Assembly (NCBI RefSeq): GCF_000010085.1
Contig: NC_007712.1
Coordinates: 2,046,001-2,110,000, forward strand
DNA length: 64,000 nucleotides
Reading direction: 5' to 3'
Source of the DNA: Sodalis glossinidius str. 'morsitans'
Lineage (GTDB): Bacteria; Pseudomonadota; Gammaproteobacteria; Enterobacterales; Enterobacteriaceae
Part shown: piece after piece, positions 1 through 11,703 of the stretch
How the letters are laid out: every line of letters starts with the position of its first letter
How positions within the stretch are numbered: the stretch's first letter is position 1
Program-made: the position numbers and the translations under genes
Notes under the pieces: model-generated
What the model was told of the DNA's origin: nothing
Seen by the model: the letters and a program-made list of their open reading frames with translations, nothing else
Databases searched by the model: none

Positions 1-991
<991 letters not shown>

Positions 992-992
<1 letters not shown>

Positions 993-2020
993 TGAATAAA
1001 TTCAAGCAACACTACGCCACCGCCCGTCGCGATTACGGCATTATCCTGCCGGGTGCGCAGGCGTACCTGACGGCTGACTATACGGGTAACTATGCGTTGG
1101 CCATGGATGCACAACCGCAGATGGTGACGCAGACCAACGGCGGTATTCCGGCGTACTTCACTAACTATGTCGACCCTGAGCTGATCCGCGTGATGGTAAC
1201 GCCAATGAAGGCGTCGCAAATCATGGGCGAAACCAAAAAAGGCGACTGGACTACGCTGACCGCGCAATTCCCCATTGTGGAATCGACCGGGCAGGTCAGC
1301 AGTTACGGTGACTACAGCCATAACGGTACGGTAAGCGCCAATGTGAACTGGGAGCCGCGGCAAAGCTACCATTACCAGACCTTTACCCTGTGGGGTGATC
1401 GCGAACTGGATATGTATGGTGAGGGGCGCATAGGCTGGGCGGCTGAACTTAATGTGGCGTCAGCGTTGGTGCTCAACAAGTTTCAGAATAAGTCGTATTT
1501 CTACGGCATTGACGGTTTGAAGAACTACGGTTTGCTGAACGACCCGAGCCTGTCCGCGCCCATTACGCCGGCGCTGGTGAATGGCAAGGTCAGTTGGGAT
1601 GACAAGGACGGTCAGGCGGTCTATGACGACATCGTGCGTCTTTATAAGCAATTGGTGACGCAGACCAAAGGCCTGATTGAGCGCACTGACAGCATGAAGC
1701 TGTGCCTGTCGCCGTCCGCTGAGGTGCACCTGACCAAGACGAACGCCTATAAGGTGAATGTCTCCGATCTGCTGGCAAAAAACTTCCCCGGCCTGACGAC
1801 CGTCAGCGCTGTGGAGTACACCACCGCTGCCGGTGAGCTTCTCCAGCTTATTGCCGAAAAGCTCGACGGTCAGGATGTGGGGTATTGTGCCTTTACGGAA
1901 AAACTGCGGGCGCACAGCGTGGTGGTCAAACCCTCGGCCTGGGAGCAGAAAAAATCCGCCGGCACCTGGGGGGCGATCATCCGCCAGCCGCTGGCCATTG
2001 CACAAATGGTGGGAGTGTAA
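992..2020 (+). CDS. Major capsid protein (DUF2184 family)
   Basis: This 342-residue protein is intact and is the best-preserved gene of the left prophage. It forms the icosahedral shell. Family signs are the N-terminal stretch IILPGAQAYLTADY, a central TFTLWGDRELDMYGEGRIGW block and a C-terminal half rich in short beta-type segments, ending near QPLAIAQMVGV. The length is normal for the DUF2184 capsid family. It overlaps the cement remnant upstream and is followed at once by a small head gene. GC content matches the flanking structural genes. Confidence 0.85.
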
Positions 2021-2368
2021 ATGATGGCTAAACATGTCACTGTGGGCTGCAAACTGCCCAATGGCCTGGTCTTTGAGGTAGAAGGGCTGACCGTTACCCT
2101 CAACGGTAATCGTCAGGAAGCGGGGCACGTTACCGGCGGGTATGGCTTGACCCAGGTTGACAAGGTCTTTTTCGATGCCTGGTTGGCGATACACGCCCAA
2201 CAACCCTATATCAAAAACGGGGTGGTATTCGCCCAAAGTATCCAAAACAGTGCCCGCTCGCAGGCGAGGGAGCAGGCCGGGACAGTCTCCGAATTGGAGC
2301 CGCTGTCGCAGGAAAATCCGCTACCGGGCATCGCCCGGGATGATGAGGCGATGCGCCAGAAGGGGTAA
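2021..2368 (+). CDS. Hypothetical phage head-region protein
   Basis: This 115-residue protein is read directly after the capsid gene stop; two ATG codons lie in tandem at 2021 and 2024. It starts with a beta-rich segment (VGCKLPNGLVFEVEGLTVTL) and ends in a charged, proline-containing tail. Proteins of this size commonly sit between the capsid and DUF4054 genes in myovirus-like prophages. No catalytic motif is visible and I do not assign a function. Confidence 0.6.
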   Translation: MMAKHVTVGCKLPNGLVFEVEGLTVTLNGNRQEAGHVTGGYGLTQVDKVFFDAWLAIHAQQPYIKNGVVFAQSIQNSARSQAREQAGTVSELEPLSQENPLPGIARDDEAMRQKG

Positions 2369-3102
<734 letters not shown>

Positions 3103-3103
3103 T

Positions 3104-3480
3104 ATGGCCGGCAAGATCAGGGGAGGCGATGCTTTTCGGCAACGGCTGGCGCAGCGGGCGAAAAACATGGCAACCGGGAAAACGCTTAAGGTGGGCTTTC
3201 TGGCAGGGGCGACCTATCCGGAGGGAATGCCGGTGGCAATGAGTTTGGCGGCAGTATCACGGTACCTGCCCGCGAACAGACCCTGCATTTTCGTGCTAAC
3301 CCGCGCACGGGTTCGGTGGGTACACGTTTCGTGAAAGCGTCAAAAGCAAACTTTGCGCAGAGCGTCATGATCCCCGCGCACACCATTACCGTGCCGCACC
3401 GTCCGTATTTCCGTACCATAATTGCCAGTAAAAGCCCGGCGTGGAGCGGTACTATCGCGTCCTTGATGCAACAAAACAAA
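3104..3480 (+). pseudogene. Phage tail-completion type protein (HK97 gp10-like), frameshifted and truncated
   Basis: It starts at ATG 3104, 1 bp after the head-fibre stop (MAGKIRGGDAFRQRLAQRAK), reads GFLAGATYPEGMPVA, and is frameshifted near 3230. The second frame gives GGSITVPARE and PAHTITVPHRPYFRT, typical of small tail-completion proteins whose C-terminal half carries an IPARPFLR-like motif. The family frame fades after about 3470, where sequence from another gene begins. Function is inferred from the motif and from its place between head and tail modules. Confidence 0.5.
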
Positions 3481-3612
3481 TCGTGCGCTATGGCTATCTC
3501 CCGTTCGCGGGTGAGCTGTTTTTCGCTGATCTTGAGGGAGAGGACGATCCGGAATGGTCCGGCCTCGGGGAGCGTTTCAAATCTTTACTACCTGGCGCCG
3601 GAGGAAATGCCG
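3460..3612 (+). pseudogene. 3' fragment of an unidentified tail/baseplate gene
   Basis: About 50 codons of protein-like sequence (TKQIVRYGYLPFAGELFF, then an acidic stretch) lie in the hub frame but upstream of its ribosome site. They look like the C-terminus of the gene that normally precedes the hub. Their abrupt start inside the tail-completion remnant marks a deletion that removed sheath, tube and tape-measure genes. Confidence 0.4.
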
Positions 3613-4487
3613 TGAGCTATCAACAGCGGAGTATCAGGGTGGAATTTACCCTGGCAGAGGGGCGAACGTTTGACGATCAGGACAACGTGCTCACCATCAA
3701 AAATGCGCGCTGTTATGTAAGCCTGACGGCGTATGGCGGGATTGCCGGCACTCAAATCACGCTTTACCTTGGACTGACGCCACAGCACATGGTGGTGCTG
3801 AGCTATAAGGGCGTCTGGATCGACGGGGCGGCGCCTAACCGGATCCGCCTCTGGGCCGCTGACTGGCAAATCTTCGAGGGATTCATCAGCGACGCCTACG
3901 CCGATTACAATCAGGCCCCGGGCGTGTCGCTGATGATCACCGCTAACATGATGTTTTATTTGCGGGCGAAAGCCGCGCCGCCCTTCAGCGCCGAATGTAC
4001 CGTTGGTATTGACACTATCTTTACGTCGCTGGCATCAGTGGCTGGGCTAAAATACAAAAACGAGGGCGTAAAACGGGCCTTGCCAAACCCCTATTTTCAG
4101 GGGGATATCACCCGGCAGATGCTGGAGGCGGCCCAGGTCGTTGAAGCAGACATCGACATCAACGTCGAGCAGGTGACGATCTGGCCGAAGGGCACGCCGC
4201 GAAAAGCGCCGGCATTACGGATTTCGCCACCACAGGGGCTGATTGGCTATCCCATTTTTACCAGCGTGGGGCTCAGTATTACCACGCTGTTCTGCGCCGA
4301 TATCTTCATCGGGCGCAAGCTGTTGCTGGAGACGGTGCTTCCCAATGCCAGCGGGCAATACAGCGTTATTGGCGCCGTGCATACGCTGACATCATGGGTG
4401 GAGGGCGGCCAGTGGAGTACCGCCTGCGATCTGCTACGACTCCGGGAGAATGAGATGCATCCATTACACGTGAGTGTACCGATCTAA
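3612..4487 (+). CDS. Baseplate hub-type protein of a contractile tail
   Basis: This 291-residue protein starts at GTG 3612, placed by the strong GGAGG at 3599-3603. It is beta-rich throughout (RSIRVEFTLAEGRTF, NARCYVSLTAYGG, LTPQHMVVLSYKG) and resembles the hub proteins preceding Gp138-type spikes in myovirus-like prophages. The upstream frame is also open, so a longer read-through product is possible, but the initiation signal favours 3612. The stop at 4487 abuts the spike gene. Apparently intact. Confidence 0.6.
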   Translation: MSYQQRSIRVEFTLAEGRTFDDQDNVLTIKNARCYVSLTAYGGIAGTQITLYLGLTPQHMVVLSYKGVWIDGAAPNRIRLWAADWQIFEGFISDAYADYNQAPGVSLMITANMMFYLRAKAAPPFSAECTVGIDTIFTSLASVAGLKYKNEGVKRALPNPYFQGDITRQMLEAAQVVEADIDINVEQVTIWPKGTPRKAPALRISPPQGLIGYPIFTSVGLSITTLFCADIFIGRKLLLETVLPNASGQYSVIGAVHTLTSWVEGGQWSTACDLLRLRENEMHPLHVSVPI

Positions 4488-5121
4488 ATGGAGATAGCAA
4501 TGCGCAGGAGTTTATCCTGAGCCAGTTTTTGGGCCGCCATGTGTTTATCACGCTGGGGCAGGTGGTGAACGTGAAAGAGGGTGCCATTGATATTCGCCCG
4601 ATGGTGATGGCGGTCGCCGGCGATGGTGCACCCATCGCGCATGGGGTGGTCTACAACGTCCCGGTCTGGCGTCTGCAAGGGGGCGACAGCGCGGTGATCA
4701 TGCCGCCCAGAGTCGGTGATATCGGTTTTCTGGCTATCTGCGACCGGGATATCAGTGGCGTCAAGGCGACACGCCAGCCGTCAATGCCCGGCGCACGCAC
4801 AATCTGTCGGATGCTCTCTATCTGGGGGGCGTACTCAACGGCCCGCCGGTGCAGTTTATCCAGTTTGCCGATCAGCAAATCAGTGTCACCTCACCTTGGA
4901 AAATTTCACTGAACGCGCCAGATATTGAGGCCAATGCCTCACGCTTTGCGGTGAATGCAGACAGCATCCTGCTGAACGGTAAGGTGCAAAGCTTGAATAC
5001 CTTGAAGGTGACCGGGCAGGCATCCCTCGCCGGCGGTGCGACCATCGGCGGCATTGCCTTTGGTGACCACGTACACGGTGGTGTTCAGTCGGGCGGGGCG
5101 CAGACGGGAAAACCCCAATAG
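4488..5121 (+). pseudogene. Baseplate spike protein (Gp138 N-terminal domain family), frameshifted
   Basis: The N-terminal domain (FLGRHVFITLGQVVNVK, VYNVPVWRLQGGDSAVIMPP, GDIGFLAICDRD) is the OB-fold-like domain of Gp138-type spikes that puncture the cell envelope. The ATG at 4488 is out of frame with the family sequence, so there is one indel just after the start. A second indel near 4780 separates it from the C-terminal half (NLSDALYLGG, repeated beta strands, GDHVHGGVQSGG). The final His-Gly block resembles metal-binding tips of spikes. It is inactive unless an internal TTG is used. Confidence 0.65.
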
Positions 5122-5130
5122 GAAAGGGCC

Positions 5131-5463
5131 ATGCAAACACGTTCATTGCGACTCGACACACAGACCTGGGATCTGATGCTGGACGGGCCGGCAATCTGGC
5201 AGTAACCGATAACCCTTACGCGGTGGCCCAGGATGTTGCCTGTGCCTGCAGCACCTTTTTGGGGAATGCTGGTACGACACCACACTGGGCATCCCCTCTA
5301 TCCACGCATCCTGGGCCAGTGGCCGGGGACGCAGTTTATTAACACCAAAATGCAGCAGGAAGCGATGAAGCTGCCCTATGTGTCGTCCGCGAGCTGCACG
5401 GCCGTTTCCTGGTGGCGAGCGCCGTATGGGCGGCGTCATGACGATAACCGATACCAACTTTGA
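5131..5463 (+). pseudogene. Baseplate wedge-type protein (GP46/gp25-like), frameshifted
   Basis: It starts at ATG 5131 after ggaaagg and encodes RSLRLDTQTWDLMLDG, then shifts frame near 5190. The following frame reads NLAVTDNPYAVAQDVACAC and a WYDTTLGIP motif typical of GP46-like wedge proteins, and shifts again near 5270 to QWPGTQFINTKMQQEAMKL. At least two indels disable it. Position between spike and J-like protein supports the assignment. Confidence 0.55.
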
Positions 5464-5481
5464 CCAAACCACGGTGCTATT

Positions 5482-6625
5482 ATGACAAAGAAATCCTCGG
5501 CGCATACCACCGCAGTGCCGGCGGTTACTTTTTCCAAGACAGGCCTGTTGGTACCGGATGAGGTCGATATTCTGAACGGCCGGCTAAGCGATTTCTCCAC
5601 GGCGCTTGGTGGTGCGATGAGCACCAGCCTGACGACCCCGCAGGGCCAGCTGGCCAGCTGGCCAGCAGTGAGGCAGCGATTATCGCCGCCAGAAACGACC
5701 AGCTGCTGGCGTTGGTTAACCATTAACCCGGATTTTGCCAGTGGCCGGTTTCAGGACGCAATTGGGCGACTGTATTTTATTGACCGCCTTGGCGCGACCG
5801 GTACCACGGTGACGGCTATCTGCACGGGGCTGGCCGGTACGCAGCTGCCGGTGGGCAGTGTGGCGCAAGATACGCGCGGCTATCAGTATGTTGCGGTCAA
5901 TGCTGCCACCCTGCCCGCGAGCGGCAGCGCTGGTTCCAGAATACGACCCAGGGGCCTATTCCCTTCGGTGCCGGGGAGTTAATCCAGATTTACCGGGCTG
6001 GTCGGCCATCACGAATCACGTCGCCGGCGTGTTGGGCAATGAGGTAGAAGGCCGTACGGCGTTTGAAGCGCGCCGGCGTCGTTCTGTCGCCGCGAATGCG
6101 CGCAATCTGGATGTGTCTCTTCAGGAGGCGCTGCTGGCGGTGCACAGGCCGATATTGCCCAGGCTATTTTCAACAACAAGGCCCTCGGTTGCGAGATGAA
6201 CAGCGATACGCATTACACCGTTCAACATACCGAGGGCTACAGCCCACTGTATCCCGAGTATGCCTTGCAGTGGCAGACGGCAAAGCCCACCACGGTGTCT
6301 TTTCGGGTGACGCTGCAAAATCAGCGCACTGAGCTGCCCGCCGATACCGATAGTCGTATCCAGCAGGCGATTATCAAGACGTTTACCGGGCAGGACGATA
6401 TCAACGCCGCGGCGACCATCGGGGCACTTATCCCTGCCGGGCGGTTTTATGCCGGTGTGCCGCCGCTGACCCGGTCAGGCTGAATATCGCGGTGATAGAG
6501 CTATCACTGGACGCTCAGCACTGGTCGTCGGGGGTGACGCTGGGTATTGACCAGGTGCCGGTGACGTCAGAGACGGCTATTCAGGTGGTGACGGCTGAAC
6601 TACCTGAAGACGATACAGGCGTAGT
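5482..6625 (+). pseudogene. Baseplate J-like protein, multiply frameshifted
   Basis: It begins at 5482 (VPAVTFSKTGLLVPDEVDIL), the usual start of J-like baseplate wedge proteins. Frame changes occur near 5660, 5930 and 6120. Recognisable pieces are NPDFASGRFQDAIGRLYFI, GLAGTQLPVGSVAQD, VEGRTAFEARRRRSVAANA and, from 6196, SDTHYTVQHTEGYSPLYP through TGQDDINAAATIGALIPAGR. The last piece (LNIAVIELSLD) is in yet another frame after 6480. The product would have been a baseplate component. It cannot be translated as one chain. Confidence 0.7.
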
Positions 6626-7232
6626 ATGCAGCATCACTGGCGTTAAACGCTGTGATAGCCACCTTTGAGCAGGCCGTCAGTCTCGAGCGCTTTACCGACA
6701 CCTTTTTAACGGCGTTATGGGATATCGAGACGGCACAAACCTATGGTCTGGATATCTGGGGAAAAATTGTCGGCGTGTCGCGTTATCTGACGGTGGAAGA
6801 TACCCCGGATTATCTGGGCTTTGACGAAGTTGAAATCACCGCCATTGACGGCTACCCGCAGCCGTTCGATGTGTCACCGTTTTATGCCGGGCTGCAACCC
6901 TCATCGGTGGTCAGATTAACCGATGATGCCTACCGCAAGCTGATACGGGCAAAAGCCTTTAGCAATATTACCGATGCCACTATCCCGTCGGTTAACCGCT
7001 TTTTGCGCATTCTGTTTACTGACCGGGGCAAGGTGTACTGCACTGACGGGTGGGATATGGCCATGAACATTGTGTTCGAGTTTCCGCCGACGCCGTCTGA
7101 CCTGGCGATACTGAAAACGCTGGCATTGTGCCGGTACCGAGCGGGGTAGAGGTGCGATTTATCATTGCGCCGACGCTCAATCTGGGCTTTGCGGCAGACA
7201 CCTATACGATGGATGAGGGCACCTTTTACTGA
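6626..7232 (+). pseudogene. DUF2612 baseplate/tail protein, frameshifted near both ends
   Basis: The main frame (from about 6625) gives YAASLALNAVIATFEQAV, then DTFLTALWDIETAQTYGLDI and WGKIVGVSRYLTVED, the DUF2612 signature. No start codon precedes the family sequence in frame, so the 5' end is damaged or a GTG at 6652 is used. A shift near 7130 moves the last 30 residues (VPSGVEVRFIIAPTLNLGF) into another frame that ends at 7232. It follows the J-like gene as in related myovirus prophages. Confidence 0.65.
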
Positions 7233-7269
7233 ATGACCTGCGACATACAGGTTTTTTATGGGAGTTTAC

Positions 7270-8661
7270 ATGAAATCCAGCCATACCCCCACCAAACACG
7301 CGATACCGTTCGGGCAGAACGGCAACAAGCGTGATATCCCGCTGGAAAGCAAAACCGGCAGCGGCGAGGCCTCGCTGAGTCTGGGCTTTCCGCCGGAAAC
7401 GATGGTGCCCAAAGTCTCGGGCGGCATTCCGCCCAGCGGCAAGGACTTTAACGGTATCCTCAATGAACTCTCGGCGATGGGTCGCTGGGCCAATGCCGGG
7501 GCGGGTTACCCGTTTGATGCGGCGTTTGCCAACGCCGTCGGCGGTTATCCTGCCGGTGCGAAAATCCCGAACGTGGAGAACAGCGGTTTCTGGCTGAACA
7601 CCGTCGATAACAATAACAATCTGGATAATCCCGAGGTGGCAGACGACCGGCTGACGGGCAGGGTACCGGCAGAAAACTACGGTATTGCCACGCTATCCGG
7701 GCTGGTAAAGGCGGATGTGACGCTGACCACGTTACAGTCGGCCAAGGTGCGTATCGTGCTTACAGGTGAGCTGAAGGCCAATATGGCGGTCATTTTCCCC
7801 GCGTGGCAGACGAGCTGGACGGTGGTGAATCAATGCACGGGCAGTGGCTCGCTGATTTGTCGCACGAAAGCGGGAGCGGGTGTTGTGGTGCCCAAGGGTG
7901 AGTCGAGGGAGATTATTGGCGACGGCAGTGGCCTTGTGCCGCGTATCGTGAATGCCAGCACAACAGTTGCGGGCATCACCCAGCTTAGCAGCGCCATAGA
8001 CAGCGACAGCGAGACGCTGGCTGCGACGCCAAAGGCGGTGAAGGCGCTCGCTGATACTCTCAGTAGTGGCCGCCTGCTGAATATCCAGTCCTTCACCAAA
8101 AGCGGCATCTATACGCCGACGCTGGGGACACGGAAAATCCGCGTGAAATGCTGGGGCGCGGGCGGAGGCGGTGCTGGGACTTCAACAAACGGTGGTGCAA
8201 CTTCGGGCGCAGGGGGGGATGTCGAAGGGTTATATGTACTCCCTAATATAGCAACAATTGAAGTAGTAGTTGGCAGTGGTGGTGCTAGTGTTGATGGAGA
8301 TGTGGCTGCTAATGGTGGAGATGGAGGTGCATCATCTATTATGGCATTATCAATTACTGCTGATGGTGGTGGCGGAGGTCAATCGACAGGCAACCTAAAA
8401 GGAGGAAAAACATCTGGTCCAAGCGGTTCAATAATCCTTATTCAAGGACAAGGTGGTATGGGATCACTCGCTTCTTTTTCTGACGGAATTGGTGGTGCCT
8501 TTTTTTCATCTTCGGGCGGTGTACCTCATGTAGGTGGTCCAGGTGAGTGCGGAGGGTATCCTGGTGGCGGTGGAGCAGGGGCATTTAAATCATATGAAAA
8601 CTCTGCACATGCGTCGGGAAGAGGTGCAGACGGACTGGTCATTGTAGAGGAATATTCATGA
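7270..8661 (+). CDS. Phage tail fibre/adhesin with glycine-rich C-terminal domain
   Basis: The protein is about 463 residues. I choose ATG 7270 because GGGAG lies six bases upstream; ATG 7258 is in frame but has no such site. The N-terminal region (KHAIPFGQNGNKRDIP, GGIPPSGKDFNGILNELS) is the baseplate-attachment domain of myophage tail fibres. A TTVAGITQLSSAIDSDSETL repeat follows near residue 240. The last ~190 residues are extremely glycine-rich (WGAGGGGAGT, GGDGGASS, GYPGGGGAGA), a receptor-binding sandwich type seen in phage adhesins. Base composition drops sharply from about 8220, suggesting exchange of the receptor-binding tip. Confidence 0.8.
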   Translation: MKSSHTPTKHAIPFGQNGNKRDIPLESKTGSGEASLSLGFPPETMVPKVSGGIPPSGKDFNGILNELSAMGRWANAGAGYPFDAAFANAVGGYPAGAKIPNVENSGFWLNTVDNNNNLDNPEVADDRLTGRVPAENYGIATLSGLVKADVTLTTLQSAKVRIVLTGELKANMAVIFPAWQTSWTVVNQCTGSGSLICRTKAGAGVVVPKGESREIIGDGSGLVPRIVNASTTVAGITQLSSAIDSDSETLAATPKAVKALADTLSSGRLLNIQSFTKSGIYTPTLGTRKIRVKCWGAGGGGAGTSTNGGATSGAGGDVEGLYVLPNIATIEVVVGSGGASVDGDVAANGGDGGASSIMALSITADGGGGGQSTGNLKGGKTSGPSGSIILIQGQGGMGSLASFSDGIGGAFFSSSGGVPHVGGPGECGGYPGGGGAGAFKSYENSAHASGRGADGLVIVEEYS

Positions 8662-8873
8662 TGAAAAAGAGTGGGGCATATGCTTTGATTCCTGAAGGAA
8701 ACAATATTTTTGAAAACATTATTGTAGAAAATAATAGCTTTAAGAAAAAAGGTTACTACACTATTAAGTATTACGACTCTGTGTTTTGTCAGCCTAGAAT
8801 GTATTACAACAAGAATGACAGTTTGTTTTATGACAGCCCTGATTTCAAAGAAATTAATGGCATTAGAGTATAA
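8658..8873 (+). CDS. Small hypothetical protein after the tail fibre
   Basis: This 71-residue protein overlaps the fibre stop by four bases (ATGA type), implying translational coupling. It is rich in Asn, Lys and Tyr and AT-rich in DNA, like the distal fibre tip. The position is that of tail fibre assembly chaperones, but I see no chaperone motif. It probably belongs to the exchanged receptor-binding cassette. Confidence 0.55.
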   Translation: MMKKSGAYALIPEGNNIFENIIVENNSFKKKGYYTIKYYDSVFCQPRMYYNKNDSLFYDSPDFKEINGIRV

Positions 8874-9952
8874 TTAATTAAACCCGTTTCTAATAAAGTC
8901 ACGTATTTTAGAAAACTTCTTATCTATCAAATTTACACATAAAATTGATAATAATATTGAAATTGGATAGGCTAACAAAAACACTCTCCATCCTCTTGTG
9001 GGGTGTGTTGTACCGATTATTAGCCAAGAAAAATACCCACAAAAATAATGACAGAGAAAAACGGGATAAGCCATGTCACCGATTTATTTAGCTATCTCTC
9101 TAAATTTACCATGGTATTCACAGCGAATTAAAATCATAACAATAATAGAGTAGATTACATTGTTAATGTAGTAACCAAGCTGTATCCATCCAGTAGGATT
9201 AATACATTCTGATAGGTACCAGTTGGTACAGAAAATGATTATACATAAAAATAATAGTGTTGTTTTTGTTGAAAAGTTAAGTGATAGCTCACTTTTTTTA
9301 TCTTTTCAGATAAGAAAAAACTTACGGAGCCAATACTAAATGGCAACAATGCAGCTACAAAAGAGAAATATGCTATTTGAAAAGATTGAATCTGGTAATA
9401 TACATAAACATGATAAATAATCGATAAGACAAGTGCTACAAACGAAAAATACCATTTCCTAGCTATTATGAACCATAGGAGGAAATAACATACTAATTCA
9501 ACAGCAACAGACCAGCTAGATGTAACAATGCGGAATCTGTTTCCATCCACATGAAATGGATATTCTTTGATAAAGGCTGCAAAAGGATTAGCCACAGCGT
9601 TATCTGATAAGAACGCCCAGGGAAAAATCAGTAAATTTCCCAGGTAATCACCAGGAAGAAAATTACCACTCCAAGAAGTATGAAATAACCGCGCTGATGG
9701 GAACAGATAAATTATGATAAATCCCACCAAGAGGAATATAAAATATGAAGGGTATAATCTCAAAAATCTATTTATTAAAAACTTGAAAAAATTAAAGTGA
9801 TATGTTTTATTTAAGATTAATGTTATAAGAAAACCACTGATAACATAAAAGCTATTTACAGCATAAACTCCAAGCATTGGCATAATAGCTGTAAGGTGAA
9901 AAGCCATTACACAGCTAGCTAAGAAAAATCGAAAAATGCCTAGCATATTCAT
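8874..9952 (-). pseudogene. Membrane acyltransferase (acyltransferase-3/OafA type), frameshifted
   Basis: Multi-pass membrane protein family that acetylates O-antigen or other surface sugars. The N-terminal 230 residues lie at 9239-9952 (FRFFLASCVMAFHLTA, the catalytic-type His in AFH; FYVISGFLITLILN; NRFLRLYPSY; TSSWSVAVELVCYFLLW), all family hallmarks. The frame breaks near 9290; the C-terminal membrane segments (FLCHYFCGYFSWLIIG) reappear in another frame at 8874-9074. Total span fits a ~358-residue protein. It is AT-rich, opposite in strand to the tail genes, and sits where serotype-converting cargo is usual. Confidence 0.75.
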
Positions 9953-9999
9953 TTCTCATATTGAGGTAAGATTTATTTCAAACTCTGCAAGCAAGCCAA

Positions 10000-10779
10000 T
10001 TACAATAATTTCATCAATTCGTGATCTAAATCTGCCTCCACCCTTTTCAATGGAAGATGGTGTGAAATTGTATAACTCAGCATTTTTTTATCTAAAATTT
10101 TTTCAATCGATAGCGAGTTATGTTTATACGTTGGATCTTGCAATTGAATTGCTATAAAATGAAAATTATTTGTTAACTCATTTAATCTATTTCGTAATTT
10201 ATCAAAAGAGTTAGAAAGATCATACTTCGGAAGTGCAATCATCATGAATATTTTTCCATCATCTGAAGTCAATAGCTTTCTGAACCTTTCAACAGTTCGT
10301 ACTATATAATTATAATTTTCAGATTGAGTTACATCACGATGATTAAATGTATTTATTGTACTGTGCTTGTTTTCAAAATATACGTGTGAAGCACCTGGTT
10401 CATAATCTCTGTCATGCCTTTCATTTGTTAATGAGAGATAGTGCTTTTTATCAAGAAATAAAGAGAAATCATCATTTAGACAATTTAAAATAATTTCTGA
10501 ATGAGTAAAAATACAATCAAAAGGTAAAGAATATTTTTTAAGTCCATGATCTTTCAGAGTGGCAGAATATAAGCAATGGTTGCCTAGCGAAGCTATGTGC
10601 TTAACTTTTCTTCCATTTATTAATCTTTCTCCTCTTACTAGAGAAATTAGGGGGTTTACAATTTTCTGCTCTTCTTTAATATTTACGGAATCACATGTAG
10701 GACTATTGCAAATCTTAGGCAATTGTTCAGAACTGCGTGATAGGCTTTCTGAGTCATTGTTATCAGCATTGAATTTCAA
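10000..10779 (-). CDS. DUF1796 family protein (putative papain-like fold)
   Basis: This 259-residue protein carries the DUF1796 motif around residues 65-95: SLGNHCLYSATLKDHGLKKY followed by SLPFDCIFT. The conserved Cys after SLGNH and the PFD motif match the family description of putative cysteine peptidases, often found in surface-polysaccharide or cargo loci. The normal motif ends PFDW; here it is PFDC. No signal peptide or membrane segment is seen. It is AT-rich and codirectional with the neighbouring acyltransferase, so it probably belongs to the same cargo block. Substrate unknown. Confidence 0.65.
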   Translation of the reverse strand: MKFNADNNDSESLSRSSEQLPKICNSPTCDSVNIKEEQKIVNPLISLVRGERLINGRKVKHIASLGNHCLYSATLKDHGLKKYSLPFDCIFTHSEIILNCLNDDFSLFLDKKHYLSLTNERHDRDYEPGASHVYFENKHSTINTFNHRDVTQSENYNYIVRTVERFRKLLTSDDGKIFMMIALPKYDLSNSFDKLRNRLNELTNNFHFIAIQLQDPTYKHNSLSIEKILDKKMLSYTISHHLPLKRVEADLDHELMKLL

Positions 10780-10937
10780 AATTTTTTTACGTAGCCTATG
10801 ACTCGGTGTTTGTTAAGTATATTCATATTTTGTAAAAGTGTAGTTGGCTGATGGGATACCATATATATTAAGTTAAAAAACAACCCAGCTTTAAACCTAG
10901 CTATGTCGCTGAGGGAAATCAAGAAGAGTAGAAAAAA

Positions 10938-11482
10938 TTAGCGAGTCAAATCATCCAGGTCATGACCGGATAGGCCGGTAAACTGTTTCACTGCAGTCCG
11001 AGTTAAGCCGCTGTCGAGCATATGTCGGGCAATCTTGAGCGAGGCCAGCTTTTCACCTTCTTGCAACCCTTCCTGACGACCTTTCTGCTCGCCAAGCTGG
11101 ATGCCTTTAGCTTCAAGCTGCTCTGCAATGGTCATGATATCCTCCCGGTAGTCAGTGGCTTTTGTGGCGATATGCTGTAGGAATTGCGATTCATCCGAAG
11201 TATTTCCCCGCTCTGCAATATAATACATCAGGCTACGGAACTGCTCTTTCGGTATTGCCCATAGGATTGAGCAGACGGGCGATATCAGTAGCCAACTCCA
11301 GCATATCTCGCGTTCGGATGTGCTTCTGTACTAACTCTAGCAGCGCTACCCGCCGATGAGACAGTATTTCATCATCCGGCATAGCCGTGATATCAACCAG
11401 CGGAAATGCTCGTATATAGAATGATTCTGCCAGTTCAGGGTCAGCAAAGCAATCGAACCATTGGGTCAGCGTATCGGTAAGC
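10938..11482 (-). pseudogene. Rpn/YhgA-type recombination-promoting nuclease, C-terminal remnant
   Basis: Rpn proteins are PD-(D/E)XK-type DNases. Two frames (11233-11482 and 10938-11228) are separated by a frameshift near 11230. They encode QWFDCFADPELAESFY, PDDEILSHRRVALLELVQKH, then MTIAEQLEAKGIQLGEQKGR and a terminal LSGHDLDDLTR. The N-terminal nuclease core is missing: the frame begins abruptly at a perfect hairpin at 11483. A longer homologous remnant lies at 38426-39275. Confidence 0.7.
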
Positions 11483-11522
11483 AATCCTTATTGTAGGTGG
11501 GATCTGTCCTACAATAAGGATT
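11483..11522. repeat. Perfect 15-bp inverted repeat at the truncation point of the Rpn remnant
   Basis: AATCCTTATTGTAGG at 11483-11497 is repeated as its exact reverse complement at 11508-11522 around a 10-base loop. It has no T-tract, so it is not a typical terminator. It sits exactly where Rpn homology stops, suggesting a small mobile element end or a rearrangement scar. Confidence 0.6.
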
Positions 11523-11703
11523 CCGTAATCAGCTGTCGGATGTTTTGGAGACTACGATAGCGGATTTTGAGGCCGAAAATCATTAGAATATTTCCGCTAG
11601 ATTGAACGTAAATGATTGATATTCCGTGTATGAAATGTATCCGTTTATTCCTGTGTAATCAGTTAAATTACTGAAAATAAAAGATTTTACTTCGGTCTGT
11701 GCG

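Noticed and set aside
1460..2245. 261-residue minus-strand frame opposite the capsid gene
   Set aside because: Its sequence is the complement of the well-supported capsid protein and is His/Arg/Leu-rich without any motif.
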